Shown piece after piece: positions 17,063 through 26,022 of a stretch of DNA of 64,000 nt. A model generated the notes under the pieces. It had not been told where the DNA came from and made no database searches. It saw nothing but the letters and a program-made list of their open reading frames with translations. Made by a program: the position numbers and the translations under genes. Position 1 is the stretch's first letter; every line of letters starts with the position of its first letter. Source of the stretch: Bacillus mesophilus (GTDB taxonomy: Bacteria; Bacillota; Bacilli; Bacillales; SA4). The stretch covers positions 62,001 to 126,000 of the forward strand of contig NZ_JAAIWM010000009.1 of assembly GCF_011008845.1 (NCBI RefSeq). Direction: 5' to 3'.

Positions 17063-17110
17063 TGTCGATCTTCGTTCCAGAACACTGCTAAGAATAAGCC
17101 TATTATATAA
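17063..17110. repeat. Short dispersed repeat, copy 1
   Basis: On the plus strand it reads ATCTTCGTTCCA, five extra bases, then CTGCTAAGAATAAGCCTAT. A related copy is at 35485-35526. Both lie upstream of minus-strand genes, next to the preceding gene's terminator. Confidence 0.5.
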
Positions 17111-17176
17111 ACCCTACCCTGCTAATTATTTACCCCTATTAACTAGATCATTAAATTCATTACAATAGATAATGAA

Positions 17177-17209
17177 AAAGGATAGAGTTTGATTCAAACT
17201 TTATCCTTT
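17177..17209 (-). terminator. Terminator of LacI-family gene
   Basis: AAAGGATAGAGTTTG pairs with CAAACTTTATCCTTT. It starts 12 bases after the stop codon of the LacI-family gene. Confidence 0.8.
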
Positions 17210-17220
17210 CACTATTTATA

Positions 17221-18255
17221 TTATCGTAATTGTGTTCTTTTCTTTACTCCACAAGACTCTCTAATCATTAACTCAGGATCAACGAGAACTGACTTTGGTT
17301 CGGTATTTCCATTGATTAGGTCGATTAACATATACGCTGCTAGCTTGCCAAGCTTTTCCTTGTCTTGCTTTACCGTTGTTAGCTTAGGATCACTATATCT
17401 ACATGCCTCTATATCATCACAACCGACTAATGCTATATCCTCAGGTAATCTTAAACCATGCTCTTTAATTGCGTTCATTGCACCAAGTGCCATCATATCC
17501 GAAGCAGCATAAACCGCTTTTGGGTAAGGCTTTTTAGCTAGAATACGTTTCATTGCCTCATATCCACTTTGCTCATGGAAATCCCCATACTGGATCCAGT
17601 CTTCATTGATTGGAATCCCAAATTGGTTCATCGCGCTAAAGAATCCTTCCGTTCGAACCTTAGAGATAGGAGAATCCTTAGTGCCTGATATATAAGCAAT
17701 GTCTCGAACAGAATTTAGATATAAATGTTCAATTACATTAGCTGATACCTTTCGGTTATCTGTAGCAACATAGCTCGACATAGGCCCTGTTAGAGGAATA
17801 TCTACCCCTACACAAGGTATTTCACTTTGATCTAAATCATAGATGGCACTTTCAATTTCTTCACCCGCAATAATTAAGCAGCCATCCACATGAAAATGTC
17901 TAGCACGAGGAAGATAATCATCTTCTCTCTCTTTGTTGAATTTTTCATTACTGAAAATCAGAATATCATATCCCATATATCCAACGGTTTTTTTAAATGA
18001 ATTAATTACTTCGTTAAAGAATGGATGATTAAGCTCTACATTTATTTTCCCTGCATAAATTAAGCCAATCAAATTGGATTTTTTGGTAGCTAACGACTTT
18101 GCTGAAAAGGTTGGCTGATATCCCGTCGACTCAATAATATTCATTACTTTTTCTTTTGTACGAATACTAATACCATCATAATTATTCATGATCTTTGAAA
18201 CTGTAGCCGGTGAAACGCCTGCCATTTTTGCAATATCTCGTATCGTTAATTTCAT
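17221..18255 (-). CDS. LacI family transcriptional regulator
   Basis: The ATG at 18255 is preferred; the TTG four codons earlier directly abuts the AGGAG and cannot use it. Residues 1-50 form the LacI headpiece (LTIRDIAKMAGVSPATVSKI), followed by the hinge helix (YQPTFSAKSLA). A periplasmic-binding-protein-like effector domain runs to the end. Surrounded by GH1 and sugar ABC importer genes, it is the obvious regulator of the cluster, probably sensing a beta-glucoside or its product. GAAACCGGTTTC-type sites at 11846, 17007, 23726, 23739 and 23922 are its likely operators. A half-site GGGAAACGTTTT at 18280-18290 in its own leader suggests autoregulation. Confidence 0.93.
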   Translation of the reverse strand: MKLTIRDIAKMAGVSPATVSKIMNNYDGISIRTKEKVMNIIESTGYQPTFSAKSLATKKSNLIGLIYAGKINVELNHPFFNEVINSFKKTVGYMGYDILIFSNEKFNKEREDDYLPRARHFHVDGCLIIAGEEIESAIYDLDQSEIPCVGVDIPLTGPMSSYVATDNRKVSANVIEHLYLNSVRDIAYISGTKDSPISKVRTEGFFSAMNQFGIPINEDWIQYGDFHEQSGYEAMKRILAKKPYPKAVYAASDMMALGAMNAIKEHGLRLPEDIALVGCDDIEACRYSDPKLTTVKQDKEKLGKLAAYMLIDLINGNTEPKSVLVDPELMIRESCGVKKRTQLR

Positions 18256-18418
18256 TGCTTTATCCAACTCCTGCGCATGGGAAACGTTTTATTGAAAAAA
18301 CAGTTCACTAGGTTTTGTTTTATTTTCTTCTGTCTACTTTAGAATAATGTAATCTTGTTAAAATATCTACAATCCCTAACAAAATAGTTGATATTTCGAT
18401 CTACAATACTACCTGATC

Positions 18419-19765
18419 CTAAACGTCAAACCAATTATTACGAATCGTTTGCTTGTACCAGTAGAAGCTGTCTTTCTTAATACGCTCAAGGGTACGGTAA
18501 TTAACAAAGACAATTCCGAAACGCTTGCTGTATCCTTCTGCCCATTCAAAGTTATCTAATAGAGACCATGTAATGTAGCCTTTAATATTTACTCCTGAAT
18601 CCATACTACGTTTTAAGGCAGTTAGATGTTGCTTAAGATAGTTAGTACGACGATCATCTCTTACTCGACCATCAAGTCCAGGCTCATCATTATAGCAAGA
18701 GCCATTTTCAGTGATGTAAATTGGAACCTCACCGTATTGTTCAGTAATGTAAGTTAAGACATTATAGAAACCTTCAGGATAGATATTCCAACCAATATCC
18801 GTTTTTTCATAGCCCATATCTACTTCTTCTATATCTAGGTTACCGTGATTTTCTTTGTATCTAGCAACGCTACCTGTGTAATAGTTAATTCCAACGAAAT
18901 CGATTGGTTGTTGAATTTCTTTCATATCACCATCTAAGATTGGAACTGTTACACCTTTTGTAGCATACCAATCTACCAGGAATTGAGGGTAACTACCTTT
19001 AAATACTGGATCGAAAAACCATTCTACGAATTCTCCTACCCCGCGGCGACAAGCATCAATATCTTCTTGCTTGTTACTAAACGGTTCTAACCAAGTAGTG
19101 TTAGGAGCGAATCCAATTTCTCCATCTAGTCCAAGTGCTCTAAATTTTTGAACGGAACGACCATGTGCAACATGTAAATGATGGGCAATATTTACGGCTA
19201 ATTGTAAGTCTCTGTTTCCTGGTGCATGAACCCCGATAAAGTTTGATAAGAAAGATACACACCAAGGTTCATTGAATGTAATCCACTTTTTAACTTTGCT
19301 GCCAAATTCCTTGAACATTACCTCTGAATACGTAACAAAGGCATCAATGGTTTCACGATTATCCCAGCCACCTTTATCTTGTAAAGCCTGTGGTAGGTCC
19401 CAGTGATATAACGTAACCATCGGTTCAATTCCGTTTTCAAGAAGTGAATCCACTAGTCTATGATAGTAATTTAAACCTTCTTGGTTTACTTCACCTGTAC
19501 CAGTTGGAAAAATTCTTGGCCATGCTACTGAGAAACGATAGAAATCAATACCAAGATCTTTCATAATCGCAACATCTTCTTCATAGCGGTGGTAGCTATC
19601 GCAAGCGATCTCTCCACTATCACCATTTAGAACTCTTCCAGGTGTTGCACTGAATGTATCCCATATTGAAGGTCCTCTTCCACCTTCATTTGTAGCTCCT
19701 TCAATTTGATAAGAAGCAGTTGCTGTTCCCCATTTCATATTTTCAGGAAATTGTATGATTGCCAT
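18419..19765 (-). CDS. GH1 beta-glucosidase (second copy)
   Basis: A 448-residue intracellular family 1 glycoside hydrolase with the intact opening FPENMKWGTATASYQIEGA. Acid/base Glu166 is in TFNEPW and nucleophile Glu353 in YITENG. The tail ITWSLLDNFEWAEGYSKRFG forms the glycone pocket. It is the last gene of the importer operon (binding protein, two permeases, YesL, GH1), so it hydrolyses what the importer brings in. AGGAGG precedes the ATG. It is related to but well diverged from the gene at 14836, which may reflect a difference in chain length or aglycone preference. Confidence 0.95.
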   Translation of the reverse strand: MAIIQFPENMKWGTATASYQIEGATNEGGRGPSIWDTFSATPGRVLNGDSGEIACDSYHRYEEDVAIMKDLGIDFYRFSVAWPRIFPTGTGEVNQEGLNYYHRLVDSLLENGIEPMVTLYHWDLPQALQDKGGWDNRETIDAFVTYSEVMFKEFGSKVKKWITFNEPWCVSFLSNFIGVHAPGNRDLQLAVNIAHHLHVAHGRSVQKFRALGLDGEIGFAPNTTWLEPFSNKQEDIDACRRGVGEFVEWFFDPVFKGSYPQFLVDWYATKGVTVPILDGDMKEIQQPIDFVGINYYTGSVARYKENHGNLDIEEVDMGYEKTDIGWNIYPEGFYNVLTYITEQYGEVPIYITENGSCYNDEPGLDGRVRDDRRTNYLKQHLTALKRSMDSGVNIKGYITWSLLDNFEWAEGYSKRFGIVFVNYRTLERIKKDSFYWYKQTIRNNWFDV

Positions 19766-19805
19766 TTTGTAATACCTCCTCTAGTAGTACATACATCTTT
19801 ATACA

Positions 19806-20408
19806 TTATGCTTTCATTTCATCTAATTTTTTGATCAGCTTATGAAACGTACCGTACATACTAAACGCCAGTAAGCTTCCTCCTATTAATAAAAAGAAAG
19901 GAAAATAATAAGTAATGACGAGCGTTAATAAAATCATTCCTATAAAAAGTACCGTAAAGTTCATATGACTGATTGATAAGAACAGAGAATTCTTTAATGT
20001 ATGGAATATTGATAATTCATAATGGACAAGTACAAAAAACACATATAACGTCGTAAAGGCAACAATGATGCCAAAAAAGAACAATAATGCTACAAGTAAG
20101 CTTCTACCGGTGAATTCATTTTGAAAGATTATATAGATGTCCAGATACAAAATTACGACCGCGATAATCCAAAACAAACCGATCACAAAGCTTTTCTTGA
20201 AATTCTCTTTGAATAGCTGAAAAAAAACATGGAAGATTCCAACATCGAATCCTTCTCTTATCCATTTTCTAACTGTGCCAAACATTGCTGTGGTAGCTGG
20301 AAAGGCCGTTATGACTGGTAGACATAACAAGGCCCACATCACATTTAGTAAAAAGAAATAGCTGAAAACAGTCAGGATTTGATTAAAGGTATTCTTATGT
20401 TGTTCCAT
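19806..20408 (-). CDS. YesL family (DUF624) membrane protein
   Basis: A 200-residue protein with five or six membrane helices. The segment LLNVMWALLCLPVITAFPATTAMF is the DUF624 signature. Such proteins are found next to carbohydrate ABC importers in Firmicutes, as YesL is next to the rhamnogalacturonan genes of Bacillus subtilis. Their function is unknown, perhaps assisting the importer. It lies between the second permease gene and GH1 in the same transcript. Confidence 0.88.
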   Translation of the reverse strand: MEQHKNTFNQILTVFSYFFLLNVMWALLCLPVITAFPATTAMFGTVRKWIREGFDVGIFHVFFQLFKENFKKSFVIGLFWIIAVVILYLDIYIIFQNEFTGRSLLVALLFFFGIIVAFTTLYVFFVLVHYELSIFHTLKNSLFLSISHMNFTVLFIGMILLTLVITYYFPFFLLIGGSLLAFSMYGTFHKLIKKLDEMKA

Positions 20409-20491
20409 GTTGTCACCACTTTCTTAAGTTCATTACTTATTATAGCTTCACTTATCTTCCCTCTTAATAGGTGAAGCTATTTACATATTAA

Positions 20492-21334
20492 TTACTTAAC
20501 CGCACCTTCAGTTAAACTTGCGATAAACATTCTGTTTAATAACAAGAAGATGATAATTAATGGAACAGTTGCCCAGAATGTTCCTGAAAGAATCATTCCA
20601 TTATCACGTACATAGTTATCAATTAATCCTCGAAGTGCAACCTGGATTGTATGAGTTTCTTTTTCACGTAAGACTATTAATGGCCATAAGAAGTCATTCC
20701 ACACGTACATGAACTTGATAATAGCAAGTGTTGCAAACGCTGGAATAATAACTGGTACAGCAATATTCCAATAAACACGGAAGATTGAACATCCATCAAT
20801 CTTAGCAGCATCTACTAACTCGTCCGGAACATTACTACTAATATACTGTCTCATCCAGAAGATTCCGAATGCATCGATTAAGCCTGGAACAATAATAGCT
20901 TTCAGATCATTTAACCAGTCTAGTTTCGTAATGATAATATATTGTGGAACTAATCCAAGCTGTGGTGGAATCATCATTGTTACTAGAATGAAAATAAATA
21001 AGAAGTTTTTCCCCTTAAAGTTTAACTTTGCAAACGCAAATCCCGCTAAAGAACAAAGGAATAATACTCCAATTGTAATAATCGATGATACTAAAAAGGA
21101 GTTCCACATTGCTCCAAAGAAATCAATCGTATTTAGCACGTTTGTAAAGTTAGTCACTAACGCATCACCAGGAAGAATTGCTGGTGGAATTCGATTGATA
21201 ACCTCATTTGAATTGGTTGCCATTACGAACATCCAATAAAAAGGAAATATGGATAGGACAGTAGCAATGCCAAGGATAAAATATAAAAATACTTTTGAAA
21301 AGACAACTTGTTTTGAATAACTACCTTTACTCAT
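20492..21334 (-). CDS. Sugar ABC transporter permease, MalG type
   Basis: A 280-residue inner-membrane permease with six helices. The EAA loop that docks the ATPase is ELVDAAKIDGCSIFRVYWNIAVP, the canonical pattern for the CUT1 family. It follows the MalF-type permease by 13 bases. No ATP-binding subunit is in the cluster, so a shared MsmX-type ATPase elsewhere must power it, as in other Bacillus CUT1 systems. Confidence 0.95.
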   Translation of the reverse strand: MSKGSYSKQVVFSKVFLYFILGIATVLSIFPFYWMFVMATNSNEVINRIPPAILPGDALVTNFTNVLNTIDFFGAMWNSFLVSSIITIGVLFLCSLAGFAFAKLNFKGKNFLFIFILVTMMIPPQLGLVPQYIIITKLDWLNDLKAIIVPGLIDAFGIFWMRQYISSNVPDELVDAAKIDGCSIFRVYWNIAVPVIIPAFATLAIIKFMYVWNDFLWPLIVLREKETHTIQVALRGLIDNYVRDNGMILSGTFWATVPLIIIFLLLNRMFIASLTEGAVK

Positions 21335-21347
21335 GCCAAAGCCTCCC

Positions 21348-22274
21348 TTATCTTCCTAAACGATTCGCAACGAAAACGTTGATCGTAGAAATGATGATAA
21401 TAATTAAGAATAGAATGATCGCTGCTGCTGATGCAGTACCGAATGCCATATTTGTAAATGCTTCACGATATAGATATAGTACGACTGTTAATCCTTCTTC
21501 ACGGTATGTTCTTCCTACTAGGATTAACGGCTCTGTAAATAACTGCAGGGCACCAATAGTTGAAGTAAATACAGTTAGGATAATTATCGGACGTAGTAAT
21601 GGAATGGTAATGTACTGAATCTTTTGTCTTGTAGATGCTCCATCAATCGTTGCTGCTTCATATAATTCATTTGGAATTGCTTGAAGACCAGCTAGATAAA
21701 TGATTGTGTTATATCCAATCCATCTCCAGAAAACCATTGCGGAAATAGCGATTTTCACTCCCCACTCACTTGTTGTCCAAGCGTGAGGCTCAAAGCCAAA
21801 CCATCCAATAATAATATTGATCAATCCATATGGTTGATCATTAAACATGATCCCAAATACGATGGCTACTGCTACTGTTGAGGTAACATAAGGCATAAAG
21901 ATGGAAACACGGAATAAGCCCTTAAACTTAATAATTGCCGAATTCAAGGTATATGCCAAGATAATCCCGATAATTAACTGCGGTAAAGTACCCATTACCC
22001 ACATAATCATCGTGTTGGATAGCGATTTCCAGAAAAGTGGGTCTTCTAGGATCAACCGGAAGTTATTTAATCCTACAAACTCCATTTCTCCAAATCCATT
22101 CCATTTTTGAAAGCCTAAGTAAAAACTAAATAATATTGGGAATACACCGAAGATAGCAAATAATATAAAGAACGGTGATATATACAAGTAACCAGAAAGT
22201 GCTTCTTTTGCACTTTCACTTAAGGATGACTTCTTCTGATTCATTGCTTGTGGTGCTGTTTTATTTTCAGCCAT
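21348..22274 (-). CDS. Sugar ABC transporter permease, MalF type
   Basis: The 308-residue permease has six helices after a short hydrophilic N-terminus. Its EAA loop reads ELYEAATIDGASTRQKIQYITIP. It pairs with the MalG-type partner to form the channel of a CUT1 sugar importer. GGAAGGAG precedes the ATG. A stable hairpin (22298-22333) separates it from the binding-protein gene, which probably lowers permease expression relative to the binding protein. Confidence 0.95.
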   Translation of the reverse strand: MAENKTAPQAMNQKKSSLSESAKEALSGYLYISPFFILFAIFGVFPILFSFYLGFQKWNGFGEMEFVGLNNFRLILEDPLFWKSLSNTMIMWVMGTLPQLIIGIILAYTLNSAIIKFKGLFRVSIFMPYVTSTVAVAIVFGIMFNDQPYGLINIIIGWFGFEPHAWTTSEWGVKIAISAMVFWRWIGYNTIIYLAGLQAIPNELYEAATIDGASTRQKIQYITIPLLRPIIILTVFTSTIGALQLFTEPLILVGRTYREEGLTVVLYLYREAFTNMAFGTASAAAIILFLIIIIISTINVFVANRLGR

Positions 22275-22297
22275 GGTTTTTCTCCTTCCATAGAGTA

Positions 22298-22333
22298 CAA
22301 GCGGCCTATGAGAATTTCACCATAGACCGCTTG
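22298..22333 (-). promoter_or_regulatory. Intercistronic hairpin between binding protein and permease
   Basis: A 13-base stem CAAGCGGCCTATG / CATAGACCGCTTG with one mismatch and a 10-base loop. There is no T tract. Such hairpins commonly protect the 3' end of binding-protein mRNA or cause partial termination. Confidence 0.65.
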
Positions 22334-22344
22334 ACCATTCATCC

Positions 22345-23619
22345 TTATTGTCTTCCTAATTGTTGCTCGATACGCTCTACTGCTGCATCCCACTCATCTT
22401 GTGGATCTGCATCAGCAGTTGCAACGTTCGTAAGGGCAGTAACTAACTCAGTGTTAACGATCGCATAGTTTTTACCCATATAAACAGGCTTTACACTCTT
22501 AGCAGCTTCTGCAAAGATTTTAGCAGTTGGTTGACCGCTGAAGTACTCATCAGTTTGAGCTAAGAAATCTTCATTTTCATATACATCTGGTGTTGAAGGG
22601 AATAATCCCATTTCTAAGAATGAACCTAATTGACTTTCTGGTGAAGTTAACCAAGAGATAAAGTCAAATGCTGCTTGTGGATGCTCAGACTCAGCAGGGA
22701 TTGTTAGGTAAGAACCTCCCCAGTTTCCAGCTCCTTCAGGAATAGAAGTTAATGACCATTTTCCACCAGCGTCTGGAGCATTACCTTTAACTACACCAAG
22801 CATCCAAGCAGGTGCACCTGGCATTGTTGCATAAGAACCATCAGCCATTGCACTACCCCACTCAGGAGTCCAAAGACCGTTTTGACCAATTAAACCTTCT
22901 TGAATCATCTTAGTCGTATAGTCGTAAGCTTCTTTTACAGTGTCTTCGATGATTAGCTCATCTTTTTCATTAAAGTACTGTTGATCTTGTTGGTCACGAA
23001 TTGCGTTAAATACTAACTCAGGAGCATCTGCAATTGGCTTACCAGTTTTTTCTTTAATTGTCTTTGCTACAGCATAGTAATCTTCCCAAGTGCTAAGTTC
23101 ACCAGCAAGTGCTTCTGGATCAGTTGGAAGACCAGCAGCTTCAATTACATCTTTACGGAAGAACATTGCAGTAGGACCAATATCAGTTGGAAGACCAATT
23201 TGGAAATCTCCATCTACGTTTTGCGCAGCTTGCCATTTCCAGTCAAGGAAGTTTCCAGCAACTTCTTCTGCACCATATTCATTTAAGTTATAGAAACGAT
23301 CTTGTGCTTCTTTAAACTTTTCAATTTGGCTTACTTCGATCATCGCGATATCTGGAGCACCGCTACCAGCAGAGATTGAAGTGAAAAGGTTGTTGTGAAC
23401 GTCGTTCATTTCACCTTCATTTAACTTGATTGTTACATTTGGGTTTTGCTTTTGATACTCATCAATTAATGCTTGGTAACCAGTTGAACCGAATACCCAG
23501 AAATCTAATGTTACTTTTTCGTCTCCACCAGCTTCTTCTTCTTTACCAGCATCTCCACTACAAGCCGCTAATGTAAAAGCCATGATTGCAGTAAGAAAAA
23601 TTGCTAAAAACTTTTTCAT
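22345..23619 (-). CDS. Sugar ABC transporter substrate-binding lipoprotein
   Basis: A 424-residue family 1 solute-binding protein. The signal peptide ends in the lipobox LAAC, so Cys20 should be lipidated and the protein anchored on the outer face of the membrane. The mature part begins VTLDFWVFGSTGYQALIDEY, the usual start for CUT1 binding proteins. It is the first gene of the importer operon. Given the two GH1 enzymes and LacI regulator, beta-glucosides or cello-oligosaccharides are the likely ligands. Its promoter region carries four operator-like palindromes. Confidence 0.95.
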   Translation of the reverse strand: MKKFLAIFLTAIMAFTLAACSGDAGKEEEAGGDEKVTLDFWVFGSTGYQALIDEYQKQNPNVTIKLNEGEMNDVHNNLFTSISAGSGAPDIAMIEVSQIEKFKEAQDRFYNLNEYGAEEVAGNFLDWKWQAAQNVDGDFQIGLPTDIGPTAMFFRKDVIEAAGLPTDPEALAGELSTWEDYYAVAKTIKEKTGKPIADAPELVFNAIRDQQDQQYFNEKDELIIEDTVKEAYDYTTKMIQEGLIGQNGLWTPEWGSAMADGSYATMPGAPAWMLGVVKGNAPDAGGKWSLTSIPEGAGNWGGSYLTIPAESEHPQAAFDFISWLTSPESQLGSFLEMGLFPSTPDVYENEDFLAQTDEYFSGQPTAKIFAEAAKSVKPVYMGKNYAIVNTELVTALTNVATADADPQDEWDAAVERIEQQLGRQ

Positions 23620-23725
23620 GTAAGTACCCCCTAATAATTGTAATTGACCTAAATACTTTTATTTTTATTTCGGTATATATGAGATCACTTGGTGATCACA
23701 CATCACCTCCTAAAAATGATTTTCC

Positions 23726-23750
23726 GAAACCGATTTCTGAAATCGCTTTC
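23726..23750. promoter_or_regulatory. Adjacent LacI-type operators at importer promoter
   Basis: GAAACCGATTTC (23726-23737) and GAAATCGCTTTC (23739-23750) are separated by one base. Both match the GAAACCGGTTTC pattern with one to three changes and lie about 110-130 bases upstream of the binding-protein start. Confidence 0.65.
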
Positions 23751-23821
23751 TTTTAAACTAAAAAATTTATTTTGCTATATTAATAGACTTTGATGCAACT
23801 TTCGACTAGATGATTTCAAGC

Positions 23822-23833
23822 GAAAGCGTTTTC
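23822..23833. promoter_or_regulatory. Operator or cre-like palindrome
   Basis: GAAAGCGTTTTC within CGAAAGCGTTTTCG. It fits both the local LacI operator pattern and the CcpA catabolite element core (two mismatches at its ends), so it could serve catabolite repression of the importer operon. Confidence 0.5.
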
Positions 23834-23907
23834 GTAATTTCATCTTACTCCTTCAAATCCTAAAAATCAATATAAATTTTCCTTAAATTTGATCATTTTT
23901 TCATAAT

Positions 23908-24012
23908 TTAATCCAATTTAAGAAAACGGTTTCTATTTATTTCAGTATCCAAACATGAAAGAATCTCTATAAAGCCTTGATGAATCAATATTCTCTTCTT
24001 TATGAGCCATAT
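23908..24012 (-). CDS. Possible 34-residue ORF with strong ribosome site
   Basis: GGGAGGAG lies five bases ahead of an ATG that opens a 34-codon frame beginning AHKKKRILIHQGF. The frame crosses the operator-like site at 23922-23933. No family is recognised and the protein has no membrane helix. It could be a leader peptide for the importer operon, a relic of a lost gene, or chance. The ribosome site is the only real support. Confidence 0.3.
   Translation of the reverse strand: MWLIKKRILIHQGFIEILSCLDTEINRNRFLKLD
23922..23933. promoter_or_regulatory. Distal LacI-type operator
   Basis: GAAAACGGTTTC differs from the perfect palindrome at one position. It lies about 180-200 bases from the paired operators at 23726-23750, a spacing compatible with repression by looping. 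Confidence 0.55.
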
Positions 24013-24144
24013 TTCTCCTCCCACTTATTGGCGATTAGAAAATCTTTTATTATCCCCAAGGTAATTTGAATTGAACACCATCTTAGAATTACTTAGCTAT
24101 CTTAAACAAAATTAGCCACTTTGTATTAGTTAGACCCATTTTAA

Positions 24145-24179
24145 AAGGTTAGGTTCTCTATTTCTAAGAACCTAACCTT
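24145..24179 (-). terminator. Terminator of aldo/keto reductase gene
   Basis: AAGGTTAGGTTCT pairs perfectly with AGAACCTAACCTT, six bases beyond the stop codon. Confidence 0.8.
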
Positions 24180-24184
24180 CATGA

Positions 24185-25135
24185 TTAAACTTGAAGAATA
24201 CTTTCTATTTTAGAAACTGTTTCTTCTGATAGCTTCACACCTGAAGCTTTTACATTTTCCTCGATTTGCTGTGGTTTACTTGCACCTACTAAGGCACTAG
24301 CCACGCTTGGGTGACGAAGAATCCAAGCCAACGCCAACTGCGATAGTGATAGATCTAGTTCTTTCGCTAATCCCTCTAATTTTTCCACCTTCATAAGAAC
24401 GTCTTCCTGTAAATAAGGATTCATATACATATTAGAGGAAGGATCTGTAGCACGACTTCCTGCAGGTAAAGATTGCCCACGCTTATATTTCCCTGTTAAG
24501 ACTCCTTGAGCTAGTGGAGAAAATACAATCTGGCTGATTCCGTTCTTTTCACTTGTAGGAATGATATCGGTTTCAATATAGCGATTAAACATATGATATT
24601 GTGGCTGATTGACAACAATACGGTCTAATAAATAACGATCAGATACTCCGAGACCTTCAACTATTTGAGCAGCTGTCCATTCACTTACCCCTACATACAA
24701 CACTTTACCTTGACGAACCATATCGTCGATCGTACGTAATGTTTCATCAATCGGAGTTTCTGGATCATAACGATGACAATAATAGATGTCTACATAGTCC
24801 ATTTGTAATCTCTTAAGACTAGCGTGTAGTTGTTCGAACACATGCTTTCTAGATAAGCCACGATCGTTAGGTCCCTCTCCCATTGGCCAGAACACTTTCG
24901 TTGCTAACACATAAGATTCACGTGGGTATTTAGCCAGGGCTTCACCTACAATTTTTTCTGCTTCTCCTGTCACATATACATTGGCTGTGTCGAAGGAGTT
25001 AATTCCAAGTTCATAGGCTTTATCAATGACTGCAGCTGCTGTATCTTTTTCTGTTGAGTTACCATAGGTAAGCCAGCTTCCTAGGCTGATTTCACTTACC
25101 TTTAAACCGGTTCTACCTAATCTACGATATTCCAT
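24185..25135 (-). CDS. Aldo/keto reductase, potassium-channel-beta-like group
   Basis: A 316-residue NADPH-dependent TIM-barrel enzyme that begins EYRRLGRTGLKVSEISLGSW, the start typical of the KCNAB-like AKR group. Catalytic residues appear in NSFDTANVYVTGEAE (Asp, Tyr), VLATKVFWP (Lys) and IYYCHRYDP (His). It is monocistronic, with AGAGGAAGAGG before the ATG and its own terminator. It is adjacent to the beta-glucoside cluster but no operator is seen at its promoter, so membership in the regulon is unproven. Confidence 0.92.
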   Translation of the reverse strand: MEYRRLGRTGLKVSEISLGSWLTYGNSTEKDTAAAVIDKAYELGINSFDTANVYVTGEAEKIVGEALAKYPRESYVLATKVFWPMGEGPNDRGLSRKHVFEQLHASLKRLQMDYVDIYYCHRYDPETPIDETLRTIDDMVRQGKVLYVGVSEWTAAQIVEGLGVSDRYLLDRIVVNQPQYHMFNRYIETDIIPTSEKNGISQIVFSPLAQGVLTGKYKRGQSLPAGSRATDPSSNMYMNPYLQEDVLMKVEKLEGLAKELDLSLSQLALAWILRHPSVASALVGASKPQQIEENVKASGVKLSEETVSKIESILQV

Positions 25136-25217
25136 ATGTACCTCTTCCTCTCTTGGTATAAAATCTTGATTAGTTTAACACTTTCTTTATGAGTTAGTCT
25201 TGTTTTATATTTTTCAC

Positions 25218-25259
25218 AAAAAAGAGACATAGAATTTTAAAGATTCTATATCTCTTTTT
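25218..25259. terminator. Bidirectional terminator downstream of trmL
   Basis: AAAAGAGACATAGAAT pairs with ATTCTATATCTCTTTT across a short loop, and T tracts lie on both sides. Confidence 0.75.
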
Positions 25260-25344
25260 GCATTCTTTTTTTATGAATAAGCTCGTTCCATTGCGCTCCA
25301 GACACTACAGTATAATTAAAAATTATCATGTTTCTAAAAAATCC

Positions 25345-25818
25345 TTATCTTAAATTAGGATAACCTTGCTGTCTTAAAGCTTCATATACTAGTATGGCAA
25401 CTGTGTTGGATAAGTTAAGTGAACGTACGTTGACTGTCATAGGGATTCGTAAGCATTTGTCTTTATATTTGTCGATTACTTCTTGAGGAATTCCGTCTGT
25501 TTCACGTCCAAAAATGAAAAAATACTCGTGATCTGATTTACTGTAGTCAAAGTCTGTGTGTCTTCCATCACCGAAATTTTCTATGAAGAAAAAATCCCCG
25601 ATTGGATTCTGCTCATAAAATTCATCTATTGAATCATAATAGCGAACATTTACTTTATCCCAAAAGTCAATACCCGCTGCTTTTAACATCTTTTCATCTG
25701 TTGAAAAACTAAGTGGACGAATTAAATGTAGGATGGAATCCGTTGCCGCACAGGTTAATGCTATATTAGCTGTATTTAAGGGTATTTCTGGTTGATATAA
25801 TACTACATTTACTCCCAT
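25345..25818 (-). CDS. trmL: tRNA (cytidine(34)-2'-O)-methyltransferase
   Basis: A 157-residue SPOUT methyltransferase that 2'-O-methylates the wobble base of certain tRNA-Leu isoacceptors using S-adenosylmethionine. The start MGVNVVLYQPEIPLNTANIA is diagnostic of TrmL/CspR. The knot motifs are FFIFGRETDGIP and MTVNVRSLNLSNTVAILVYEALRQ, with the conserved Arg and Asn. The length is standard. AGAGGTGAAA precedes the ATG. It is monocistronic. Confidence 0.96.
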   Translation of the reverse strand: MGVNVVLYQPEIPLNTANIALTCAATDSILHLIRPLSFSTDEKMLKAAGIDFWDKVNVRYYDSIDEFYEQNPIGDFFFIENFGDGRHTDFDYSKSDHEYFFIFGRETDGIPQEVIDKYKDKCLRIPMTVNVRSLNLSNTVAILVYEALRQQGYPNLR

Positions 25819-25983
25819 TGTGTTTCACCTCTTCTAAACCTCTTAGAATGCTAGTAATATCGCCATTATATACTACTTTAATCCTTAAATCACTAGAGAC
25901 ATGTAGCTCTATAGTAGTGAAACTGCATAAATACTTTGGTAAATAGAAATAGTATATTTACTACTATACTGAGGTGAAAGTTA

Positions 25984-26022
25984 ATGCTTACTACTACTAC
26001 TATTTTTAGAGTGGGCACATGA
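25984..26022 (+). CDS. Possible 12-residue leader peptide
   Basis: GAGGTGA lies seven bases upstream of an ATG that opens a 12-codon frame containing four consecutive Thr codons (MLTTTTIFRVGT). Its TGA stop overlaps the ATG of the next 33-residue ORF (ATGA). It sits just downstream of a TATACT -10-like element (about 25965-25970). Regulatory leader or coupled micro-ORF is inferred from layout. Confidence 0.35.
   Translation: MLTTTTIFRVGT

Noticed and set aside
14836..19765. Recent tandem duplication of the two GH1 genes
   Set aside because: The proteins share fold and motifs but differ throughout, and there is no duplicated flanking DNA.
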